From Chloroflexota bacterium (GTDB lineage Bacteria > Chloroflexota > Limnocylindria > Limnocylindrales > CSP1-4), in the NCBI GenBank assembly GCA_016200745.1, contig JACQEF010000303.1, forward strand, positions 1 to 5,913: a stretch of 5,913 bases of DNA, written 5' to 3'. Positions 1 through 4,673 of this stretch are shown one piece after another; position 1 is the stretch's first letter, and the number at the start of each line of letters is the position of its first letter. Made by a program: the position numbers and the translations under genes. The notes beneath the pieces were generated by a model that saw only the letters and a program-made list of their open reading frames with translations, had not been told where the DNA came from and ran no database searches.

Positions 1-209
1 CGGTGCTGCTGATCCACGGCACGGACGACGCCCTCGACCGGCCGGCCGAGAGCGCCGAGCGGAACGTTCGCGCGGCCCTCGACGCGGGCGTGCCGGTCGA
101 GCTCGAGTACTGCCGGGGCGCGACCCATGGCGCGGTGATCGACAGCTGCCCCGCCGACTGGGCTCGCTGGGCAACGTCCTTCCTGGAAGGGGCCGCGGCC
201 CGGTCCTAG
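1..209 (+). CDS. alpha/beta hydrolase, C-terminal fragment (cut by window edge)
   Basis: The last ~68 residues of an alpha/beta-hydrolase-fold enzyme, continuing from before the window. The visible part starts VLLIHGTDD, the usual strand and turn that carry the catalytic acid (an Asp of GTDD). It then has an amphipathic helix with DAGVPVELEY and the GATHG turn that supplies the catalytic His. It ends in a helix (WARWATSFLEG) and a TAG stop at 207-209. The spacing Asp, ~30 residues, His fits dienelactone hydrolase or prolyl-oligopeptidase-like members, where a small acyl or peptide bond is cleaved. The nucleophile Ser lies upstream and is not visible, so activity and substrate cannot be judged. 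The GTG at position 3 falls inside a core beta strand and is not the real start. The family call is fairly safe; the substrate is unknown. Confidence 0.8.
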   Translation, partial: VLLIHGTDDALDRPAESAERNVRAALDAGVPVELEYCRGATHGAVIDSCPADWARWATSFLEGAAARS

Positions 210-228
210 GCGCGACGGCACGCGCGCC
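209..228 (+). terminator. possible hairpin at the hydrolase stop codon
   Basis: GGCGCG at 209-214 pairs with CGCGCC at 223-228 around an 8-nt loop, starting at the last base of the hydrolase stop codon. A second small dyad, CGGTC-CC-GACCG, follows at 231-242. There is no T tract, and 6-bp GC stems are common in DNA this rich in G and C, so this is only a weak terminator candidate. Confidence 0.3.
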
Positions 229-292
229 GGCGGTCCCGACCGGGCAGAGGATCCTTGGCCGGATGGACCCGTTCCGGCGTCGGGCGGGTCGC

Positions 293-298
293 TACCGT
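293..298 (+). promoter_or_regulatory. possible -10 box for a leaderless transcript (TACCGT)
   Basis: TACCGT fits the TANNNT -10 pattern and ends 8 nt before the ATG at 307. That spacing would place transcription start at or beside the start codon. No Shine-Dalgarno sequence precedes this ATG, which fits a leaderless message. I see no convincing -35 hexamer. The same arrangement recurs before the response regulator (TACGAT at 4661, 7 nt before ATG), which gives modest support. Confidence 0.3.
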
Positions 299-306
299 CT
301 CCGCCG

Positions 307-796
307 ATGCGTCCACGTCGTCGCCTGATAGCGGCTGTCGTCATCACGGTCGTGGCCATCGCCGCGTGCTGGACGGCGGCTTCTGGCGCCCGACCTGCGG
401 CTGTCGCAGACGTCGACCACGGACGCGCTCGGGGCCGGCAGGCCGTTCGTGCTGGTCATCGACTCGACCAGGTTCCGCGTCTTGCCGGCCTGCGGCCGGG
501 CGATCATCATGGCCCGCGACCTGCTCGATCGGTGGCGCGACGTCGCGTTCATCCATCTCGAGCCGTATCGCCACCAGGTCGCGACGGACACCCCGCTCCT
601 CGACGGCAGCCTCGACGACCCCACCCTGACCGACCCGGCCGCGGCGTGGGGGATCGGTGGGGCACCATGGGGACCGACGTCGATGCCCTGGATCTTCGTG
701 GTCGATGGCCACGGCATCGTACGAGCCAAGTACCAGGGCGTGACCGGGAGCGCCGATGTCGACGAGATCGTCTCGCTGATCGAACTGGGAGAATGA
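307..796 (+). pseudogene. thioredoxin-fold lipoprotein with a frame break
   Basis: The ATG at 307 begins a typical lipoprotein signal: an Arg-rich start (RPRRR), a hydrophobic stretch LIAAVVITVVAIAAC, and a lipobox IAAC. After about 25 codons the coding signal moves to the next frame, where APDLRL and GRPFVLVIDST open a thioredoxin-like fold. That frame continues through VAFIHLEPY, the cis-Pro segment TSMPWIFVVD and the final helix to a TGA at 794-796. From 383 onward nearly every third base in the new frame is G or C. Removing one T from the TT at 381/382 gives one continuous 162-residue protein (…WTAALAPDL…). The only usual start in the downstream frame is GTG 449, which would begin inside the first core strand. 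Relatives I recall carry a C-x4-C motif after the first strand. Here the first position is Arg (CGC, 476-478) and only the second Cys (491-493) remains. Likely role when intact: a membrane-anchored redox or electron-transfer helper outside the cell. It could also be a sequencing error in a live gene. Confidence 0.6.
787..791 (+). promoter_or_regulatory. Shine-Dalgarno-like GGGAG at the end of the thioredoxin-like gene
   Basis: GGGAG lies 7 nt before an ATG at 799 that is in frame with the copper oxidase. Another in-frame ATG at 793 overlaps the upstream stop as ATGA. These would allow a coupled start adding 33 or 35 residues before the start at 898. The added stretch is Pro-rich with poorer third-position GC (about three quarters, against nearly all in the oxidase body), so I keep 898 as the main start. 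Confidence 0.35.
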
Positions 797-831
797 GGAT
801 GACCCCACCCGCGCTGCCGCCTGCCACGCCG

Positions 832-857
832 TTTGGCCCTTCGGATTCGGGCCGAAT
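832..857 (+). promoter_or_regulatory. palindrome and overlapping hairpin upstream of the copper oxidase
   Basis: ATTCGG-G-CCGAAT at 845-857 is a perfect 13-bp dyad, a good size for a dimeric repressor site. Overlapping it, TTTGGCCC (832-839) can pair with GGGCCGAA (849-856, one G-T wobble) around a 9-nt loop. Both sit 40-65 bp before the ATG at 898. The site could be an operator, the end of the upstream transcript, or chance. Its position between the genes supports 898 as the oxidase start. Confidence 0.4.
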
Positions 858-897
858 GTCCCCTCCGGCGGACGATCCCAGCCGCCACCATCGCGGG

Positions 898-2253
898 ATG
901 GAAACGACCCCACAGGACACTCCCGCAACGATCGATCCCGACGACGTCGACCTCTCGCGCCGCAGGTTCCTGCGCAACGCCGCCCTGACCGGCGGCGGGC
1001 TGGTGGCCGCGGCCGGCCTGGCGGCCTGCGCGCCGGCGGCGCGCCAGGCCTGGACGTTCGGCCCCGCCCTCGCCGGCGGGAGTGCAGCGCCGAGCGCCGG
1101 GTCGATGGCGGCGGCCGCGTCGGGCAGCGCTGCCGCTCCGAGCATGTCGATGGCGCCGGCACCCTCGCCGTCCGGGTCGGCCGCCCCCTCCGGCGCCATC
1201 ATCCCGCCTGGCTGGACGCAGCACGACATCGCCGCCCGGAACAAGGTCCAGCGCTACCTCGGCAACCTCGCACCCGCCCTCAAGGGCATCTACGGCGACG
1301 CTGCGTTCACCAAGCTCGCCGACATGCTGGCCGTGGCCGAGAACTACCCCGAGCTCAGCCAGAAGCCGTCGTTCGCGCAGGTCGAGCAGCTCGTCCTCAA
1401 CGACGCCGTGAAGCCGCTCAAGCCCGAGCTCGATGGCGAGGTGAAGGTGTTCCGGCTCACGATCGAGGAGATCCAGCACTCCATCGACGAGCTGATGCCG
1501 CCGGTCGCCGGGCTCGGCTACAACGGCCAGTGGCCCGGGCCGACGATCCGCGTCACCGAGGGTGACAAGGTCCGCGCGATCTTCACCAATAACATGAAGG
1601 AGACGACCGGAGTCCACTTCCACGGCGTCGAGTTCGAGGACTTCTTCCAGGACGGCGTCCCGTTCGTGACCCAGAAGCCCTTCGCGCCCGGAGAGACGTA
1701 CACCTACGAGTTCACGGCCAGCCGCCCCGGGTCGCTCATGTACCACTCGCACCACAACGCGACCGACCAGGTCGGGCGCGGCCTGCTGGGCGCGTTCCTG
1801 GTCGATCCCAGGAGCCCGACCGCCGACGACAAGATCGACCGCGACTACGTCTGGATCTCGAACGATCAGCTGGGCGGCTTCACCATCAACGGCCACGGGT
1901 TCCCGGCCGTCGTTCCGGTCCTCGGGGCGATCGGCGAGACCGTCCGCGTCCGGTTCATGAACGAGGGGATCATGATGCACCCGTGGCACCTCCACGGGTA
2001 CAAGATGAAGGTCGTCGCCCGCGACGGGTACCCGCTCGAGGGTGCGTCATTCCACTGTGACACCCTGGGGGTCAACCCGGGTGAGCGGTATGACGTCAAC
2101 GTCGTGCTCGATCGCCCGGGCGTGTGGGCGTTCCACTGCCACATCCTGCCGCACGCGGAGGCGGCGGACGGGATGTACGGGATGGTCAACACGTTGATGG
2201 TGGTTCCGAAGAAGGAGCACGTCGACGCCATCGTGGCGGCGATCCTCGCCTAG
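898..2253 (+). CDS. Tat-exported two-domain multicopper oxidase lipoprotein
   Basis: A 451-residue protein that should oxidise a substrate at a type 1 copper and reduce oxygen at a type 2/type 3 centre outside the membrane. Residues 20-44 read S-R-R-R-F-L-R, a hydrophobic run, then LAAC, a twin-arginine signal with a lipobox (Cys44). Residues ~45-100 are a low-complexity Ala/Ser/Pro/Met linker. Residues ~105-180 look helical and are not part of a cupredoxin fold. Cupredoxin domain 1 (~185-305) has HFHG (H240, H242) and HSHH (H283, H285). Domain 2 (~315-437) has HPWHLHG (H361, H364, H366) and HCHILPH followed by M426. The type 1 ligands H361, C414, H419 and M426 are therefore in domain 2, and no Cys is seen in domain 1. 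Such two-domain enzymes usually form trimers with the trinuclear site between subunits. Start 898 is chosen because export signals seldom begin far inside a protein; 799 has the better ribosome site. The family is clear, but the substrate (metal ion, phenol or nitrite-like) is not. Confidence 0.88.
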   Translation: METTPQDTPATIDPDDVDLSRRRFLRNAALTGGGLVAAAGLAACAPAARQAWTFGPALAGGSAAPSAGSMAAAASGSAAAPSMSMAPAPSPSGSAAPSGAIIPPGWTQHDIAARNKVQRYLGNLAPALKGIYGDAAFTKLADMLAVAENYPELSQKPSFAQVEQLVLNDAVKPLKPELDGEVKVFRLTIEEIQHSIDELMPPVAGLGYNGQWPGPTIRVTEGDKVRAIFTNNMKETTGVHFHGVEFEDFFQDGVPFVTQKPFAPGETYTYEFTASRPGSLMYHSHHNATDQVGRGLLGAFLVDPRSPTADDKIDRDYVWISNDQLGGFTINGHGFPAVVPVLGAIGETVRVRFMNEGIMMHPWHLHGYKMKVVARDGYPLEGASFHCDTLGVNPGERYDVNVVLDRPGVWAFHCHILPHAEAADGMYGMVNTLMVVPKKEHVDAIVAAILA

Positions 2254-2284
2254 GCGCCGCTGAACCAGCCTGTCCGGTCCGACC

Positions 2285-2359
2285 CCGTCGCCACCACCCG
2301 AGTTCGGGGCGCGGTGGCACCGCCGCAGGTGCCACCGTGAGGAGGAATGGTGGCGACGG
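2285..2359. other. nested inverted repeat, possible structured RNA or terminator
   Basis: CCGTCGCCACCA (2285-2296) is perfectly complementary to TGGTGGCGACGG (2348-2359), giving a 12-bp outer stem. Inside it, CCCG (2297-2300) pairs with CGGG (2305-2308) around a 4-nt loop. CGGTGGCACC (2312-2321) pairs perfectly with GGTGCCACCG (2328-2337) around a 6-nt loop. The whole 75 nt could fold as a three-way junction, leaving TGAGGAGGAA (2338-2347) unpaired. GCCACC/GGTGGC is used in both stems, so alternative pairings exist. It begins 31 nt after the oxidase stop and has no T tract. It may end the oxidase transcript, be a small RNA, or be a dispersed repeat. It is not a tRNA, since it has two inner arms and no anticodon or T arm. 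Confidence 0.5.
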
Positions 2360-2557
2360 ATGGTCGGGCTCGAGAGGATCCGTCGCTGGGCCGGGGCCAC
2401 CTCCCTGAGACCCGGGCGGGCCGACCAGGTCCCCGCGCGCTGCTGGTCAACGGTCGGTGCGCGGAGCCACGGCGATGATGGACCGTGGCCCGATCCGAGC
2501 GGCTGTCAGCAGGGCCGATCGACGTCACAGCGCGCTTGCAGCGGTGTGATCGCCGCG
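2360..2557. other. convergent gap with short inverted repeats, no gene seen
   Basis: This is the rest of the 332-bp gap between the oxidase and glycerol kinase stops. CCGACC (2421-2426) matches GGTCGG (2452-2457), while the overlapping GACCAG (2423-2428) matches CTGGTC (2443-2448), so two folds compete. GCCACGG (2466-2472) pairs with CCGTGGC (2483-2489). Stems of 6-7 bp can arise by chance at this base composition. No reading frame here has convincing codon bias or recognisable protein content. Confidence 0.35.
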
Positions 2558-2581
2558 GGCGGGCCTGCGCGCAGGCCGCCT
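2558..2581 (-). terminator. strong GC hairpin just after the glycerol kinase stop
   Basis: GGCCTGCG-CGCAGGCC (2562-2577) is a perfect 16-bp palindrome. With a one-base bulge the stem extends to about 2558-2580. On the minus strand it begins a few bases after the kinase stop (complement of 2586-2588). It lacks a T tract but is placed where a terminator would be. Confidence 0.45.
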
Positions 2582-2585
2582 GCGC

Positions 2586-4004
2586 TCACGACCCGGGTAC
2601 GACCCAGCCGAGCGATCGTTCGACGCCGCGGTGCCAGCGCGCGATGCCGGCCTCCCGGGTCGCCCTGTCCAGGGCCGGCTCCCAGCGGCGCCCGGCCCGG
2701 TCCATCGCCCGGAGCTCGTCCAGGCCGGCCCAGAAGCCGACCGCGAGCCCCGCGGCGTAGGCCGCGCCGAGCGCGGTGATCTCGGCGATCGGAGCCGCCT
2801 CGACCGGACGGTCCAGGATGTCGGCCTGGAACTGCATGAGGAGCTCGTTGCGGACCATCCCGCCGTCCACCCGGAGCACGCCGGGAAGTGCCGTCCCGAG
2901 ATCCGCCGCCATCGCCTCGCCGAGATCGTAGACCTGGTAGGCGGTCGATTCGAGCGCCGCCCGGGCGATGTTGCCGCGCGAGGCGTACGCGGTCAGCCCC
3001 GCGATCACGCCGCGCGCGTCGCTCCGCCAGTGCGGCGCGAAGAGCCCGGAGAAGGCAGGCACGAACACGACGTCGCCGGCGTCCGGGACGGACCGGGCGA
3101 GCTTCTCCACCTCGGCCGCGTCCCCGATGATCCCGAGGTTGTCGCGGAGCCAGCCGATCAGCGAGCCGGCCACCGCAACCGAGCCTTCCAGCGCGTAGGT
3201 CGCCGGTGCGCCGCCGATGCGTGCGGCCACGGTCGTGATCAGCCCGTGGGTCGAGGCCACCGGGCGCTCGCCCGTGTGCATCAGCATGAAGCAGCCCGTG
3301 CCATAGGTGCACTTGAGCTGCCCGGGCTCGAAGCACGTCTGCCCGAACAGCGCCGCGTGCTGGTCGCCGAGGTCGCTCGCGATCGGGACGCCGGCCAGGT
3401 CGCCCACGCCCGGCCCGTACACCTCGGCCGACGAGCGGATCTCCGGCAGGATGGAGGGTGGGACGCCGATCTCGGCGAGCAGGTCAGGGTCCCAGGCCAG
3501 CAAGTCGAGGTTCATCAGCATCGTTCGAGAGGCGTTCGTGACGTCGGTCACGTGGACGCCGCCGTTGACCGCGCCGGTCAGGTGCCAGATCAGCCAGCTG
3601 TCGATGGTCCCGAAGAGCAGATCCTCGACGCCGCCGTCGTACGCGTCGAGGATGGCGCGGAGCTTGAGCGCCGACGAGTACGTCGAGATCGGCAGCCCGG
3701 TCCGGTCGCGGAACCGGTCCGGCCCGAGATCGCCGGCGAGCCGGGCGCACGCCTCGGCGGTCCGCGTGTCCTGCCAGACGATGGCGTTGGCGATCGGGCG
3801 GCCCGTCCGGCGCGACCAGACCACCGTCGTCTCGCGCTGGTTGCTGATCCCGACCGCGGCCAGCGCCCGGGCGTCCGCGCCCACGTCGCGCAGCGCGACC
3901 CTGACGCAGGTCCGGACGCGCTCGAGGATCTCGTCAGCGTCGTGCTCGCTTCCGTGGACGGCGCACCGGCCGAAACCTCGACGCCTGCCCCACCGGACCT
4001 CCAT
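2586..4004 (-). CDS. glpK: glycerol kinase lacking its N-terminal segment (probable pseudogene)
   Basis: Glycerol kinase phosphorylates glycerol with ATP in the cytoplasm. Counting from the ATG at 4004 (472 residues), the match to the family begins only at about residue 19-20, with EHDADEIL. It then runs intact to the typical ending GVERSLGWV. Glycerol-binding positions are present: RE in NQRETT (57-58), W77 in IVWQ, Y109 and D214 in GDQ. The later nucleotide-domain motifs YGTG (235-237) and DGGMVRN (380 on) are also there. Missing is the family's first ~50 residues, including the Asp-Gln-Gly-Thr-Thr phosphate loop near the start. No frame upstream encodes it. The residues before E20 are Arg/Gly-rich and unlike the family. 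The frame opens back to an ATG at 4112, but that start overlaps the divergent gene. ATG 4004 has GGAGGG 3 nt upstream on its own strand, so a protein may still be made. Without the loop, normal ATP use is unlikely. Confidence 0.82.
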   Translation of the reverse strand: MEVRWGRRRGFGRCAVHGSEHDADEILERVRTCVRVALRDVGADARALAAVGISNQRETTVVWSRRTGRPIANAIVWQDTRTAEACARLAGDLGPDRFRDRTGLPISTYSSALKLRAILDAYDGGVEDLLFGTIDSWLIWHLTGAVNGGVHVTDVTNASRTMLMNLDLLAWDPDLLAEIGVPPSILPEIRSSAEVYGPGVGDLAGVPIASDLGDQHAALFGQTCFEPGQLKCTYGTGCFMLMHTGERPVASTHGLITTVAARIGGAPATYALEGSVAVAGSLIGWLRDNLGIIGDAAEVEKLARSVPDAGDVVFVPAFSGLFAPHWRSDARGVIAGLTAYASRGNIARAALESTAYQVYDLGEAMAADLGTALPGVLRVDGGMVRNELLMQFQADILDRPVEAAPIAEITALGAAYAAGLAVGFWAGLDELRAMDRAGRRWEPALDRATREAGIARWHRGVERSLGWVVPGS

Positions 4005-4089
4005 ACGCCCTCCACACGCGAAACCCAGGATTCGAGGCCAGATCGGACCCACCGATGGATCCACCACGACCCTGAAGGAGCGCCATCTC
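3949..4089 (+). other. junction between truncated glycerol kinase and divergent membrane-protein gene
   Basis: Similarity to glycerol kinase stops at about 3947, and this stretch serves as the leader of the plus-strand gene at 4090. Third-position bias for the kinase frame fades here, and none of the three minus-strand frames gives the missing kinase N-terminus. I see no terminal inverted repeats, target duplication or transposase remnant marking the join. The promoter of the 4090 gene should be here, but no clear -10/-35 pair stands out. Confidence 0.5.
4075..4080 (+). promoter_or_regulatory. Shine-Dalgarno AAGGAG for the membrane-protein gene
   Basis: AAGGAG lies 9 nt before the ATG at 4090. 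It is the clearest ribosome-binding site in the window and fixes the start of a gene whose frame is open much further upstream, antisense to the glycerol kinase. Confidence 0.75.
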
Positions 4090-4578
4090 ATGCGTCGCAT
4101 CGTTCCCGCCATCCTGCTCGTCGCCGCTCTGGCGATCGGAGGCGGGCTCCTCGTGAACGCCGCCTACGACGCAGGCGTCAACACCGCGGTCACGACCGCG
4201 GTCGACAACGGTGCCCAGGTCGCCCCGGTCGTCGTCCCGCCGTACGCCTATGGCGGTGGCTATGGCTACGGCTGGCACCCGTTCGGCTGGGGCTTCTCGA
4301 TCTTCGGCCTGCTGTTCGGCCTGTTCTTCCTGTTCATCATCTTCGGGCTGATCCGCGCCATCTTCTGGGGCGGCCACCGGGGCTGGGGACCGAATGGCTG
4401 GGGCGGAGGGGCGGGCCCTCGCGGTCGCGGCTGGGATGCCCGGTACGACCGCAACCCGTGGATCGAGCGGTTCGGCGCGAGCTTCGAGGAGTGGCACCGC
4501 CAGGCCCACGGCAGCGGGCCGACGCCCGGGTCATCCACCGAGCCGCCGGCGACGAACCAGGGTTCGACACCGGCCTGA
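4090..4578 (+). CDS. small Gly/Trp/Tyr-rich membrane protein linked to a two-component system
   Basis: A 162-residue protein of unknown function. Residues ~4-25 form a first hydrophobic helix (AILLVAALAIGGGLL), a membrane anchor or uncleaved signal. Residues ~26-67 are polar and then Gly/Tyr-rich (YAYGGGYGYGWHPFGWG). Residues ~68-93 form a second, Phe-rich helix (FGLLFGLFFLFIIFGLI). Residues 94-162 are a Gly/Trp/Arg tail (GGHRGWGPNGWGGG), then WIERFGASFEEWHRQAHG and a Pro/Ser/Thr-rich end. By the positive-inside rule both ends should be cytoplasmic, with a ~40-residue outer loop. Similar small proteins occur beside response regulator and kinase genes in high-GC bacteria, as I recall. Here the regulator begins 95 bp downstream on the same strand, and the kinase after it also has a Gly/Trp/Arg/His-rich cytoplasmic segment. 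A role in the same signalling or envelope-stress unit is an inference. Confidence 0.75.
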   Translation: MRRIVPAILLVAALAIGGGLLVNAAYDAGVNTAVTTAVDNGAQVAPVVVPPYAYGGGYGYGWHPFGWGFSIFGLLFGLFFLFIIFGLIRAIFWGGHRGWGPNGWGGGAGPRGRGWDARYDRNPWIERFGASFEEWHRQAHGSGPTPGSSTEPPATNQGSTPA

Positions 4579-4594
4579 CCGCCTCGTCAACCGT

Positions 4595-4619
4595 GCCCTC
4601 GGACGACCCGTCCGGGGGC
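4595..4619 (+). terminator. 10-bp hairpin after the membrane-protein gene
   Basis: GCCCTCGGAC (4595-4604) pairs with GTCCGGGGGC (4610-4619), one G-T wobble, around the 5-nt loop GACCC, 16 nt after the stop codon. It is a strong stem and well placed for termination or 3'-end protection, but no T tract follows. Confidence 0.5.
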
Positions 4620-4630
4620 GCATCCGTTGT

Positions 4631-4646
4631 CCGGGGCCCTCCCCGG
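4631..4646 (+). terminator. second GC hairpin upstream of the response regulator
   Basis: CCGGGG (4631-4636) pairs perfectly with CCCCGG (4641-4646) around CCCT. It follows the 4595-4619 hairpin by 11 bp and precedes the putative -10 at 4661. The two hairpins may together separate expression of the membrane protein from the regulator-kinase pair. Confidence 0.4.
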
Positions 4647-4660
4647 GCTGAAGGCCGCGC

Positions 4661-4666
4661 TACGAT
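4661..4666 (+). promoter_or_regulatory. possible -10 box of a leaderless regulator-kinase transcript (TACGAT)
   Basis: TACGAT matches the TANNNT -10 pattern and ends 7 nt before the ATG at 4674, so transcription could begin at or next to that codon. No ribosome-binding site is evident before it. Another in-frame ATG at 4665 lies within the box, which makes 4674 the better start. No good -35 is seen at 16-18 bp. Confidence 0.35.
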
Positions 4667-4673
4667 GCCCCCG

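Noticed and set aside
292..1995. A 567-codon open frame on the minus strand opposite the thioredoxin-like and oxidase genes.
   Set aside because: It is a high-GC antisense shadow. Its product is Arg/Gly/Asp-rich with no recognisable fold, while the plus strand encodes clear copper motifs.
2285..2359. The 75-nt nested repeat as a tRNA.
   Set aside because: The outer stem is 12 bp, there are only two inner arms, and no anticodon loop, T-loop motif or CCA end is seen.
2347..2478. A 43-codon frame starting at ATG next to AGGAGG (2340-2345).
   Set aside because: The gap between ribosome site and ATG is only 1 nt, third-position GC is poor, and the product is Arg/Gly/Pro-rich without recognisable features.
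2521..2552. GTCACA and TGTGAT near the kinase end, resembling halves of a CRP-type site.
   Set aside because: The half-sites are in the wrong order and too far apart, and they lie downstream of both genes rather than at a promoter.
3307..4089. Upstream extension of the small membrane-protein frame, which stays open over the kinase.
   Set aside because: AAGGAG at 4075-4080 and the hydrophobic N-terminus fix the start at 4090. The extension has no protein-like content.
3940..4112. An insertion sequence or attachment site at the glycerol kinase break.
   Set aside because: I looked for terminal repeats, short target duplications and transposase remnants on both sides and saw none.
2631..4673. 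A long plus-strand open frame running through the glycerol kinase and into the response regulator frame.
   Set aside because: It is antisense to the kinase for most of its length, with Arg/Pro-rich nonsense content. Real coding begins at the receiver domain at 4674.
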